Assembly: GCF_006912135.1 (NCBI RefSeq)
Contig: NZ_VIRS01000013.1
Span: forward strand, 1 to 64,000
From: Cryptosporangium phraense
GTDB lineage: Bacteria; Actinomycetota; Actinomycetes; Mycobacteriales; Cryptosporangiaceae
Direction: 5' to 3'
DNA: 64,000 nt
Shown: piece by piece, positions 43,679-51,974 of the stretch
Layout: the number at the start of each line of letters is the position of its first letter
Position numbering within the stretch: position 1 is the stretch's first letter
The notes under the pieces: model-generated
What the model saw: the letters and a program-made list of their open reading frames with translations, nothing else
Databases searched by the model: none
What the model was told of the DNA's origin: nothing
Position numbers and translations under genes: made by a program

Positions 43679-44443
43679 CTAGCGTCCGGTCCACTCCGGG
43701 CGCCGCTTCGCGGCGAAGGCCCGCGGTCCCTCCTGCGCGTCGTCGCTGCGGTAGGCCGATTCGGACGCGTGCCGCGCGGCGGTGAGCGCGGCGGACCGGC
43801 CCATCTCGGTGGCGAGCATGACCGTGTCCCGCGCCGCGCGCACCGAGAGCGGGGCGCCCTCCAGGATCTCGGCGGCGAGTTCGAGCGCGGTGCCCAGCAC
43901 GTCCTCCGGCGCGACGAGCCGATTCACCAGGCCGATCTCGTAGGCCCGGGCCGCGCTGATCGGCTTGCCGGTCAGCAACAACTCCATCATGATCCGCTGC
44001 GGGATCATGTGGATCAGCGGCGCCGCCCAGGGTGAGCTGCGGCCCACGCGTACCTCGGTCACCGCGAAGCGCGCGCTCGTGCTGGCGACGCACAGGTCGC
44101 AGGCCTGCGCGATCATCCAGCCGCCGGCGAATGCGTCGCCGTTGACCGCGGCGATCGTCGGCTTGGAGAGCTCGACCGTGTCGTAGGGGAGCGGGAACAT
44201 GTCCCGCGGCGGCACCTGCAGCCCGCTCGCGACCATCTCCTTGAGATCGCCGCCGGCGCAGAACGCCCGGTCGCCGGCGCCGGTCAGGATCGCCACGCGC
44301 AGAGCGGGATCCCGCTCGAACCGCTCCCAGGCCGACGCCAGGCCCTGCCGGACGTCCACCGACAGGCAGTTGCGGGTCTCGGGCCGGTTCAGCGTGATGA
44401 CGGCGATGCCGTCCTCCCGGGCGTCGAACAGGACGGCGTTCAA
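43679..44443 (-). CDS. Enoyl-CoA hydratase/isomerase family protein
   Basis: A 254-residue crotonase-fold protein. RAFCAGGDLKEM and VNGDAFAGGWMIAQACDL form the oxyanion hole; the catalytic-loop Glu in FAVTEVRVGRSS is kept at one position. The start is an unusual TTG overlapping the upstream stop (TTGA), matching the family N-terminus. Last gene of a six-gene minus-strand operon with two CoA-transferases, a lyase and a dehydrogenase. Confidence 0.85.
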   Translation of the reverse strand: MNAVLFDAREDGIAVITLNRPETRNCLSVDVRQGLASAWERFERDPALRVAILTGAGDRAFCAGGDLKEMVASGLQVPPRDMFPLPYDTVELSKPTIAAVNGDAFAGGWMIAQACDLCVASTSARFAVTEVRVGRSSPWAAPLIHMIPQRIMMELLLTGKPISAARAYEIGLVNRLVAPEDVLGTALELAAEILEGAPLSVRAARDTVMLATEMGRSAALTAARHASESAYRSDDAQEGPRAFAAKRRPEWTGR

Positions 44444-45690
44444 TATCCCCTCCGGGCCAGTACGGACGCTTCGCGTCCCAGCTCCTCACGGAAGTCGGGA
44501 TGGGCGATCTCGACGAGACGCCGGGCGCGGTCGGCGATCGAGCGGCCGGCCAGTTCGGCCGCGCCGAACTCGGTCACGACGACGTCGACGTCACTCCGCG
44601 CGGTCGTGACCGGCCCCTGTAGACGGGCCGTGATCCGGCTGACCGTGCCCCGCCGCGCGGTGGACGGCAGCGCGATCACCGACCGGCCGCCGGGGGACCG
44701 CAGCCCGGCCCGGACGAAGTCGACCTGGCCTCCGGTGCCGCCCAGGTAGGCCGTTCCGGTCTGCTCGGCGTTGACCTGCCCGGTCAGGTCGACCTCGACC
44801 GCGGAGTTGATCGTCACCAGCCGTTCCAGGCGGGCCAGCACGGTGGCGTCGTGCGTGTAGGTGGCCGGGCACATGCGCAGACCCGGGTTCCGGTCGGCGA
44901 AGTCGTAGAGCCGCCGGGTGCCGATCAGCGCGCCGCAGATCGTCACGCCGGTGTCGATCGGCTTCCGGGCATTCGTGACCACACCGGCCTCGACCAGGTC
45001 GACCAGCGAGTCACCGACCATCCCGGAGTGGACGCCGAGGTCCCGGCGGCCGCGCAGCAGGCGCAGCACGGCGTCGGGCACCGCACCGACGCCCATCTGC
45101 AGCACCGCGCCGTCCTCGACGAACGCGGCGACGTGCTCGCCGATCGCCGCATCGGTCGGGCCGATCCGGCTCGGTTCGACCTCGACCGGAGGCCGGGACA
45201 CGGGCACCGCATGGTCGATCGCGCTCGCCGGCATCACGGCTCCGTAGGTGAACGGCACCTGGTCGTTCACCTCGGCCACCACGACCCGGGCCGCCGCGAC
45301 CGCCGCGTGCACGTGGTCGCTGATCAGCCCGAGGCTGTGCTCACCGCGCTCGTTCGCCGGGCTGACCTGGACGAACGCCACGTCGCAGGGCAGCGTCCCG
45401 GCGACGATCAGCAGGCCGACCCGGCTGACGTGGGTCGGGATGACGTCGAGCCGGTGCTCGGCCGCGAGCGCCCGTAGCGCCCCGATCGCGCCCATGCTCG
45501 ACACCGCGAACGACTTCGTCGCGGCCGGGGTGATCAGCCCGGAGAAGCTCGTCGCGATGAACACCGACAGGTCGCCGATCGCAGCGCCCTGCTCGATCAG
45601 CGCTTCGATCAGCGTCGTCGGCTCGCCGCAGGCCTGGCCGACGACGATCCGGTCGCCGCGCCGGAGGATGCGGCTCAGATCGACGCTCAC
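44440..45690 (-). CDS. Acetyl-CoA hydrolase/4-hydroxybutyrate CoA-transferase family protein
   Basis: A 416-residue class I CoA-transferase. The two-lobed fold shows VGQACGEPTTLIEAL at the N-terminus, FVQVSPANERGEHSLG, LQMGVGAVPDAV, and the region with the catalytic Glu in INSAVEVDLTGQVN. It moves CoA between acyl groups and would allow acid activation without ATP or recycling of CoA after lyase cleavage. GTG start overlapping the upstream lyase gene end; its own stop overlaps the hydratase TTG. Confidence 0.86.
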   Translation of the reverse strand: MSVDLSRILRRGDRIVVGQACGEPTTLIEALIEQGAAIGDLSVFIATSFSGLITPAATKSFAVSSMGAIGALRALAAEHRLDVIPTHVSRVGLLIVAGTLPCDVAFVQVSPANERGEHSLGLISDHVHAAVAAARVVVAEVNDQVPFTYGAVMPASAIDHAVPVSRPPVEVEPSRIGPTDAAIGEHVAAFVEDGAVLQMGVGAVPDAVLRLLRGRRDLGVHSGMVGDSLVDLVEAGVVTNARKPIDTGVTICGALIGTRRLYDFADRNPGLRMCPATYTHDATVLARLERLVTINSAVEVDLTGQVNAEQTGTAYLGGTGGQVDFVRAGLRSPGGRSVIALPSTARRGTVSRITARLQGPVTTARSDVDVVVTEFGAAELAGRSIADRARRLVEIAHPDFREELGREASVLARRGY

Positions 45691-46553
45691 CGCTGCGCGT
45701 TCGCCAGCAGCGCGCGGGCCCGGTCCAGGTGCGGACGATCGAGCATCGCGCCGTGGTGGGCCAGCGCGCCGACGCCCGGGTGGGCCGCGAACAGGTCGAC
45801 GACCTCCTGCGCGGCCTTCAGCTCGTGCGGGCTGGGCGTGAACGCGGCGTTGATGACGTCGACCTGGTCGGGGTGGATCGCGAGCATGCCGCGGTAGCCG
45901 TCCCGGCGGACCTGCCCGGCCCGCCGGCGCAGGCCGTCGGGGTCGCGGAAGTCGCCGTGGATCGTCTCGATCGGGGCGACCCCGGCGGCCGCCGCACCGA
46001 GCAGGCAGAGGCTCCGGGCCAGCTCGTAGGTGAACCCGTAGCCGCCGTCGGGCCCGCGGTTGTCGGTGGCCCCGACCGCGTCGGCCAGGTCCTCGGCTCC
46101 CCAGGTCAGTGCGGCGAGCCGGGGCGCGCCGGCGTAGGTGCCGGTGGTGAACATCCCCTCGGCGGTCTCGGTGACCAGCGCGATCACCCGGGTTTTCCGC
46201 GTGGTGCCGGAGGCCGCCTCGAACGCCGAGAGGTAGTGGTCGAGCACTTCGACGTCGGCGACGCCCCGGGCCTTCGGGAGCATGATCCCGCCCGGCCGGC
46301 CGGGCATCACCGCGGCCAGGTCGGCCAGCGCGTGCGGGCCCTGGAGCGGGTTGATCCGCACCCAGAGCCGCTCGCGGGCCGCCGGGGCGGCGTCCTGCAG
46401 GAACTCCGCGACCTGGTGCCGGGCCTTCGGTTTGACGTCCTCGGCGACCGCGTCCTCCAGGTCGAAGAGCACGACGTCGGCCGGTGACGCGTCGGCCTTG
46501 ACCATCTTTCGCGGGCTGTCGCCGGGGGCGAACAGCCAGGAGCGCATCCGCAT
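45687..46553 (-). CDS. HpcH/HpaI (citrate lyase beta-like) CoA-ester lyase
   Basis: A 288-residue TIM-barrel enzyme of the CitE/malyl-CoA lyase type. Conserved parts are SWLFAPGDSPRKM, VLFDLEDAVAEDVK (Mg-binding acids), WVRINPL, ALVTETAEGMF and AIHPDQVDVINAAF. It should cleave or form a beta-hydroxyacyl-CoA bond, releasing a small CoA ester or keto acid. The second ATG two codons on is an alternative start. It sits between the acyl-CoA dehydrogenase and the CoA-transferase. Confidence 0.87.
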   Translation of the reverse strand: MRMRSWLFAPGDSPRKMVKADASPADVVLFDLEDAVAEDVKPKARHQVAEFLQDAAPAARERLWVRINPLQGPHALADLAAVMPGRPGGIMLPKARGVADVEVLDHYLSAFEAASGTTRKTRVIALVTETAEGMFTTGTYAGAPRLAALTWGAEDLADAVGATDNRGPDGGYGFTYELARSLCLLGAAAAGVAPIETIHGDFRDPDGLRRRAGQVRRDGYRGMLAIHPDQVDVINAAFTPSPHELKAAQEVVDLFAAHPGVGALAHHGAMLDRPHLDRARALLANAQR

Positions 46554-46564
46554 GCGGTAACCCC

Positions 46565-47731
46565 TCAGTACGACTTCGGGAGGCCGAGGACCTTCTCGGC
46601 GAGGAAGTTCAAGATCAGGTGCGGGCTGACCGGCGCCGTGCGGGGGATGAGGATCTCCCGCAGGTACCGCTCGACGTGGTACTCCTGCGCGTAGCCCATG
46701 CCGCCGAGCGTCAGCATCGCGGTGTGGCAGGCCTCGAACCCGGCCTCGGCGGCGAGGTACTTCCCGGCGTTCGCCTGCACTCCGCAGTCCAGCCCCTGGT
46801 CGAAGCGGGTGGCCGCGTTCAGCACCATCAGGTTGGCCGCTTCCAGCTGGGCCCAGCACTTCGCGAGGGGGTGCTGGATGCCTTGGTTCATGCCGATCGG
46901 CCGGTCGAACACGACCCGCTCCCGGGCGTAGGCGGCGGCCCGGTCGATCGCCGCCCGGCCCAGGCCGACGGCCTCGGCACCGAGGAGGATCCGCTCCGGG
47001 TTGAGCCCGTGCAGGATGATCCGGAATCCGTCGCCTTCGGCGCCGATCCGGTCGGACTCGGGGATCTCCAGGCCGGACAGGTACAGCGTGTTCGAGTCGA
47101 CGGCGTGGCGGCCCATCTTCTCGATCTTGTGGACGTCGACCCGCGACCGGTCGAGGTCGGTGAAGAACAGCGACAAGCCGTCGGTCCTGCGCCGGACGTC
47201 TTCCAGCGGCGTGGTGCGGGCGAGCAGCATCATCTTGTCGGCGACCTGGGCGACCGAGATCCACACCTTCTCGCCGTCGACGACGTAGCCGGTGCCGGTG
47301 CGCCGGGCCCGGGTGCGGATCTTCGTGGTGTCGAGGCCGGCGTCGGGCTCGGTGACCGCGAAGCACATCAGCTGCTCGCCGCGCAGGATCGGCGGGATCA
47401 TCCGCTCGCGTTGCTCGGGGGTGCCGAACTCGACGACCGGCTGCAGGCTGAACACCGGCCCGTGGATGCTGGACGCGGCGCTCATGCCGCCCCCGGACTC
47501 GGCGACCGCCTGCATCATCACCGCGGCCTCGGTGATGCCCAGCCCGGCGCCGCCGACCGACTCCGGCATCGCGACGCCGAGCCAGCCGCCCTTGGCCATC
47601 GCGGAGTGGAACTCGCGCGGGAACGTGCCCTCGCGGTCGCGGGCCAGCCAGTAGTCGTCGTCGAACTGGGCGCAGTACTCCAGGACGCCGTCGCGGATGC
47701 CCTGCTGGTCTTCGTTCAGTCGGAAGTCCAC
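46565..47731 (-). CDS. Acyl-CoA dehydrogenase
   Basis: A 388-residue complete acyl-CoA dehydrogenase, here without a short partner. FAD loop CFAVTEPDAGLDTTKI, GEKVWISVAQVADK, and C-terminal RVVFDRPIGMNQGIQHPLAK and GGMGYAQEYHVERYLRE. This form resembles homotetrameric enzymes for short or branched acyl-CoA. The GTG has GGAGGCGGC upstream and lies inside the end of the CoA-transferase gene (16-bp overlap). Confidence 0.9.
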   Translation of the reverse strand: MDFRLNEDQQGIRDGVLEYCAQFDDDYWLARDREGTFPREFHSAMAKGGWLGVAMPESVGGAGLGITEAAVMMQAVAESGGGMSAASSIHGPVFSLQPVVEFGTPEQRERMIPPILRGEQLMCFAVTEPDAGLDTTKIRTRARRTGTGYVVDGEKVWISVAQVADKMMLLARTTPLEDVRRRTDGLSLFFTDLDRSRVDVHKIEKMGRHAVDSNTLYLSGLEIPESDRIGAEGDGFRIILHGLNPERILLGAEAVGLGRAAIDRAAAYARERVVFDRPIGMNQGIQHPLAKCWAQLEAANLMVLNAATRFDQGLDCGVQANAGKYLAAEAGFEACHTAMLTLGGMGYAQEYHVERYLREILIPRTAPVSPHLILNFLAEKVLGLPKSY

Positions 47732-48849
47732 GCCGCCTCCTGGTGCGCGCCGAGCCGGGGAGCGGGGCCGCCGATCTTCCCCGGCGTCCGGGAGAACAGG
47801 GCCGGCGGACCCGGGAAACGCACCGGGCCGTACGGGGAGTCGACGGTCTCGAAGAACCCGACGTCGTTGAGGTGCTCGTTGGTGAACAGGTCGTCGAGCG
47901 TGCGGACCGGTGCGGCCGGGATCCCCAGCGAGCGCAGCAGGTCGAGCCAGTCCCGCGTGGTTCGTTCCAGGAACGTGCCACCGAGCAGGTCGTAGACCGT
48001 CTCGATCTGCTGGGCCCGCTGGGCGAGCGTCGCGAACCGGTCGTCGGCCCACGGGGGCTCGACGGCCTCGACGAACGCGCTCCACTGCTTGTCGTTGTAG
48101 ACCAGCGCGGACACGTACCCGTCCCTGGTGCGGTACGGACGCCGGTTCGGCGTGAGGGCCCGGGGATAGCCGGCCGGGCCCAGCGGCGGGTCGAACAGCG
48201 CCCCGTTCGCGTGCTCGACCAGCATGAACGCGGCCATCGTCTCGAACATCCCGACCTCGACCTCCTGTCCCTCGCCGGTGCGCTCGCGGTGGAAGAGCGC
48301 CATCACGGTGGCGTACAGGGCGGTCGTCCCGGCGATCTTGTCGGCCATGATCGTGCCGACGTACCCGGCCGTGCCGGTCAGCTGCTCCTGGACGAACGGC
48401 AGCCCGCACTCGGCCTGGATCGTGTCGTCGTACGCGGCCAGATCGGCGTCCGGGCCGCCCCGGCGGTAGCCGTAGCAGTTCGTGTAGACGATCGACGGGT
48501 TCAGCGCGGCGACCGCGTCGTAGCCGAAGCCGAGCCGGTCGATCGCGCTGGCCCGCATCGAGTGGACGAACACGTCCCCGCCGGCGACCAGATCCCGTAA
48601 CCGCCTCCGGCCCTCGTCGGTGCGGAGGTCGAGCACGACGCTGCGCTTGCCCCGGTTGACGTTGACGAACACTCCGCTCATCGCCGGTTCGGGCCCGACC
48701 GAGATGTACCGGGTGCTGTCACCGCCCGGCGGCTCGATCTTGATCACGTCGGCGCCGAGGTCGGCCATCATCTGGGTGCAGTACGGGCCCATCACCATCG
48801 TGGTCAGGTCGACGACGCGGACGCCCGACAACGGACCGGAACGTGTCAT
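47716..48849 (-). CDS. Family III CoA-transferase (CaiB/BaiF)
   Basis: A 377-residue CaiB/BaiF-type CoA-transferase. GVRVVDLTTMVMGPYCTQ at the start, DLGADVIKIEPPGGD, NRGKRSVVLDLR, and the catalytic Asp region AYDDTIQAECGL are diagnostic. It transfers CoA between a donor acyl-CoA and an acid. It heads the six-gene minus-strand operon next to operator site D. The ATG is preferred; a GTG three codons upstream is also in frame and would place the start closer to the operator. Confidence 0.9.
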   Translation of the reverse strand: MTRSGPLSGVRVVDLTTMVMGPYCTQMMADLGADVIKIEPPGGDSTRYISVGPEPAMSGVFVNVNRGKRSVVLDLRTDEGRRRLRDLVAGGDVFVHSMRASAIDRLGFGYDAVAALNPSIVYTNCYGYRRGGPDADLAAYDDTIQAECGLPFVQEQLTGTAGYVGTIMADKIAGTTALYATVMALFHRERTGEGQEVEVGMFETMAAFMLVEHANGALFDPPLGPAGYPRALTPNRRPYRTRDGYVSALVYNDKQWSAFVEAVEPPWADDRFATLAQRAQQIETVYDLLGGTFLERTTRDWLDLLRSLGIPAAPVRTLDDLFTNEHLNDVGFFETVDSPYGPVRFPGPPALFSRTPGKIGGPAPRLGAHQEAAWTSD

Positions 48850-48865
48850 GCAAACCACTCAATCA

Positions 48866-48880
48866 TTACAAGTATTGTGA
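48866..48880. promoter_or_regulatory. Regulon operator site D (TTACAAGTATTGTGA)
   Basis: TTACAA-GTA-TTGTGA, 12 nt before the GTG of the plus-strand CoA ligase and 16 nt upstream of the ATG of the divergent CoA-transferase. The whole divergent gap is only 43 bp, so one site must serve both transcripts. GATATC follows as in site B, and no Shine-Dalgarno separates it from the GTG. Confidence 0.72.
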
Positions 48881-48892
48881 TATCAAGGGGGC

Positions 48893-50362
48893 GTGCGATC
48901 GATCGCCGAAGTGCTCGACGAGGCTCTCGCCCGCAATGCCCACGCCCCCGCCGTGCGGGCCGCGTCGGGCGTCTGGTCCTACGCCGACCTGGACGAGCAG
49001 GCGCACCGGGCGGCCGGGGCGCTCTGGTCGCTGGGCGTGCGGCCCGGTGACCGCGTCGCCGCCTGCCTCCCGAACGACCTCGACATCGTCGCCGCGTTCC
49101 ACGGCACCCAGCGGATCGGCGCGATCTGGGCCGGCGTCGGCGAGGCCCTGGCCGCGGCCGAACAGGCCGAGCTGGCCGGCCTGATCGCGCCGGCGCTGGT
49201 GCTGGCCGGTCCGCGCTGCCACCTCGCCGGGGTGGACGTCGCCCGCTGGCGGACGCTGCTCGCCGACGCCGCCCCGGCCCCCCGTCTCGAGCCGGACGTC
49301 GACGCGCCGGCCGGGATCGCGTTCACCAGCGGCACGTCCGGCCGTCCGAAGGCGGTCGTGCACAGCCAGCGCAACCTGCTGCTGCCCGGGGCCGCGCTCG
49401 TCGCGAGCCGGGGCTGGGGCCCCGACCTGCGCAAGGGCGACAGCTTCCCGTTCACGATCCTCAACCTGATGGTGCTGTCCACGCTGCTCGTACCGCAGGC
49501 CGGAGGGTGCGCGGTGGTGATGGACCGCCGGGACGTCGACGGGGTCGCCGAGTGGATCGGCGCCGCCGGGGTCACGGTGTGGAACGGCGCCCCGGCCCAG
49601 CTGCACGACCTCGTCCGGCGCCCGGACGCGCCCCTGGGCTCGCTGACCGAGGTCTGGAGCGGTGGCAGCGACACCCCGGACGTCCTGCGGACCGAGTTCG
49701 CGCGGGTGCACGGCCTGGTCCCGCGGGCGACCTACGGGCTCACCGAGGCTCCCACCGTCGTCTCGATCGACCCGCCGGGCGACGACTGGCGGCCCGGCAC
49801 CAGCGGGCGGGTCCTGCCCCACTTCGACGTGGCCGCCTACGACGACGCGGGGCGGCGGTTACCACGCGGCGAGCAGGGCGAACTGCGGTTGTCCGGCCGG
49901 GCCGGTGGCCCGTGGACGCCGATGCTCGGTCACTGGGAAGGCCACGGGATCCGCGCCGCCGAACCGGGGCCGGTGCCCACCGGCGACATCGGCGTCGTCG
50001 ACGGGGACGGCTGGCTGAGCGTCGTCGACCGGAAGAAGCTCGTCATCATCCGCGGCGGCGCCAACGTCTACCCGCTCGAGGTGGAGCGGGTGCTCGCGAC
50101 GCACCCCGGCGTCGGCCGGGTCGCGGTCTGCGGTGTGCCGGACGAGCGCCTCGGCCAGCGGGTGGTCGCGTTGATCGAAGGAACCGGCGTCGACCGGGAG
50201 GCGCTGGCCGCGCTCTGCCGGCGCAACCTCTCGCCGTACAAGGTCCCGGAGGAGTGGATCCAGGTGGACTCGCTACCCGTCAACCCGATGGGGAAAGTGC
50301 AGCGTACGGCGCTACCGGACCTGGTCAGCGCCCGCCTCGACGGGGGGCCCGGCCATCGCTGA
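48893..50362 (+). CDS. AMP-dependent acyl-CoA synthetase
   Basis: A 489-residue adenylate-forming ligase: AFTSGTSGRPKAVVHSQR (P-loop), YGLTEAPT, TGDIGVVDGDG, DRKKLVIIRGGANVYP, and catalytic Lys in NPMGKVQRT. Shorter than most relatives. The start is a GTG with no Shine-Dalgarno, 12 nt after operator D. It is followed after 13 bp by the GntR regulator gene, so both may share a transcript. Confidence 0.87.
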   Translation: MRSIAEVLDEALARNAHAPAVRAASGVWSYADLDEQAHRAAGALWSLGVRPGDRVAACLPNDLDIVAAFHGTQRIGAIWAGVGEALAAAEQAELAGLIAPALVLAGPRCHLAGVDVARWRTLLADAAPAPRLEPDVDAPAGIAFTSGTSGRPKAVVHSQRNLLLPGAALVASRGWGPDLRKGDSFPFTILNLMVLSTLLVPQAGGCAVVMDRRDVDGVAEWIGAAGVTVWNGAPAQLHDLVRRPDAPLGSLTEVWSGGSDTPDVLRTEFARVHGLVPRATYGLTEAPTVVSIDPPGDDWRPGTSGRVLPHFDVAAYDDAGRRLPRGEQGELRLSGRAGGPWTPMLGHWEGHGIRAAEPGPVPTGDIGVVDGDGWLSVVDRKKLVIIRGGANVYPLEVERVLATHPGVGRVAVCGVPDERLGQRVVALIEGTGVDREALAALCRRNLSPYKVPEEWIQVDSLPVNPMGKVQRTALPDLVSARLDGGPGHR

Positions 50363-50368
50363 TAACGT

Positions 50369-50387
50369 TGCAATCATGGAAATTGCA
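50369..50387. promoter_or_regulatory. Inverted repeat over the GntR start codon
   Basis: TGCAAT (50369-50374) and ATTGCA (50382-50387) are perfectly inverted around 7 nt that include the ATG. A palindrome over the start of a GntR-family gene suggests autoregulation. It does not resemble the TTACAA-N3-TTGTRA sites. Confidence 0.5.
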
Positions 50388-51179
50388 GGAGCTGAACCGA
50401 CTCGAATCGGGCAGCTGCGTATGGCGGAGCAGGTGGCGTCCGCACTACGCGAACGGATCCTCGCCGGTGGCATCCGCGACGGTTCGACCCTGCCGAAGCA
50501 GGACCAGCTGGTGGCCGAGTTCGGCGTCAGCTACCCCTCGGTGCGCGAAGCGCTGCGCATCCTGGAGACCGAAGGCTTCATCACGGTCCGCCGCGGCAAC
50601 CGGGGCGGGGCCGTCGTGCACGCGCCCGACATCGGCACGGCCGGGTACGCGCTCGGGCTGACGCTGCAGGCGATGCAGGTCAAGGTGCCCGACCTGGGCG
50701 GGGCGCTGAGCACGCTCGAGCCGCTGTGCGCGGCGCACTGCGCGCAGCGGGCCGACCGGAAGAAGACGGTCGTTCCGCGCCTGCGTGAGCTGCTCACCCG
50801 TAGCGAGGCGGGCATGGACGACGGGGCGGTGTTCACCCGCATCTCCCGCGAGTTCCACGACGCCGTCGTCGAGTTCGACCCCAACGCCACGCTGCGGGTC
50901 GTCGTCAAGAGCCTGACGTCGCTGTGGTCGGTGCAGGAGGAGGCCTGGGCCGACACGCAGCTGTCCCGCGGGTCCTACCCGTCGCGCAAGGACCGGGAGG
51001 CGGCCCACAACGCGCACGAGCGGCTGCTCGAGGCGATCGAGGCCGGCGACGCGGAGGAGGCCGGCCGCATCACGGCCGAGCACCTCGTCGCGGCCCAGCG
51101 GGTCGTCGGCCGGACGTTGAAGAACACGGTGATCGACGCGGCGTCCGACCGCAGCCGCAAGCGCTTCCGTCGCGGATGA
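50376..51179 (+). CDS. GntR-family (FadR/FCD-type) transcriptional regulator
   Basis: A 267-residue regulator. N-terminal winged helix spans about residues 15-85 (VASALRERILAGGIRDG, FGVSYPSVREALRILETEGFI, RRGNRGGAVV) and a helical FCD effector domain follows (SREFHDAVVEF, and a C-terminal AHERLLEAIEAGDAEEAGRITAEHL typical of FCD proteins). Members usually repress catabolic operons until an acid or acyl-CoA binds. It lies between operator sites D and E, making it a candidate for their regulator. Its stop overlaps the next SDR (ATGA). Confidence 0.9.
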   Translation: MEIAGAEPTRIGQLRMAEQVASALRERILAGGIRDGSTLPKQDQLVAEFGVSYPSVREALRILETEGFITVRRGNRGGAVVHAPDIGTAGYALGLTLQAMQVKVPDLGGALSTLEPLCAAHCAQRADRKKTVVPRLRELLTRSEAGMDDGAVFTRISREFHDAVVEFDPNATLRVVVKSLTSLWSVQEEAWADTQLSRGSYPSRKDREAAHNAHERLLEAIEAGDAEEAGRITAEHLVAAQRVVGRTLKNTVIDAASDRSRKRFRRG

Positions 51180-51940
51180 CCGTCGCCGAGCGGATGCTCG
51201 ACTTCAGCGGGCGGATCGCGATCGTGACCGGAGCGTCGTCCGGGCTGGGCGCTGCCGCGGCCCGGGAGCTGGCCGGGTCAGGGGCCCGGGTGGCGGTCGT
51301 CGGACGCCGGAAAGAGCGGCTGGACGACCTCGTCGCGGAGATCGGCGGGCTGGCCGTGCCGTGCGATCTGTCCGACCCCGGCCGGGTCGGGGCGGTCGTG
51401 CCCGCGGTCTCCGAAGGGCTCGGTCCGCCGGAGATCCTGGTCAACGCGGCCGGGGGCATGTTCACCGAGGCCCGCGCGGAAGACGAGCCGACGGCCGCCA
51501 TCTCGGACACCCTGGCCCTGAACCTGATGGCCCCGTTCCTGCTCGCCCAGGGCGTGTTCCCGCACATGCGGTCCGTCGGCCGCGGCGCGATCGTGAACGT
51601 GTCGTCGATCAGCGGCCGGGTGGGGATCCCCGGCATCCCGCAGGCGTCGTACGCGGCCAGCAAGGCCGGGCTGTCCGGGCTGACGGCCGAGCTCGCGGTG
51701 CAGTGGGCCCGGCACTCGATCCGGGTGAACACGGTGGCGCCCGGGTTCTTCCGGAGCGAGATCACCGGCCCGCTCTACGAGGGCGAGCGCGGGTCGTCGT
51801 ATCTGCAGCGCAATACCCCGTTGCCGATCGAAGGCACGCCCGAGGACGTCGTCGGGGCGATCCTCTGGCTCTGCGGAGACGCCGGTCGCTACGTCACCGG
51901 CCAGACGATCGTCGTCGACGGCGGCTGGACGGCCCGCTGA
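51176..51940 (+). CDS. SDR-family oxidoreductase
   Basis: A 254-residue classical SDR: VTGASSGLGAAAA (17-29), NAAGG (90-94), Ser144, Tyr159 and Lys163 (YAASK), C-terminal YVTGQTIVVDGG. Coupled to the GntR gene by a 4-bp overlap. Role: interconversion of a hydroxy and an oxo group in the island's pathway. Fourth of five SDRs within 24 kb. Confidence 0.88.
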   Translation: MTVAERMLDFSGRIAIVTGASSGLGAAAARELAGSGARVAVVGRRKERLDDLVAEIGGLAVPCDLSDPGRVGAVVPAVSEGLGPPEILVNAAGGMFTEARAEDEPTAAISDTLALNLMAPFLLAQGVFPHMRSVGRGAIVNVSSISGRVGIPGIPQASYAASKAGLSGLTAELAVQWARHSIRVNTVAPGFFRSEITGPLYEGERGSSYLQRNTPLPIEGTPEDVVGAILWLCGDAGRYVTGQTIVVDGGWTAR

Positions 51941-51950
51941 CCCGTAATCC

Positions 51951-51965
51951 TTACAATAATAGTAA
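51951..51965. promoter_or_regulatory. Regulon operator site E (TTACAATAATAGTAA)
   Basis: TTACAA-TAA-TAGTAA, five of six arm positions paired; it also contains CCTTAC-N7-GTAAGG, a perfect 6-bp inverted repeat. It sits in the 34-bp gap after the SDR stop and ends 9 nt before the next ATG, again without a Shine-Dalgarno. Confidence 0.65.
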
Positions 51966-51974
51966 GGTTTGGGC

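Noticed and set aside
51969-51974. TTG as start of the DapB-like gene
   Set aside because: The ATG two codons later gives the normal family N-terminus and better spacing to operator E.
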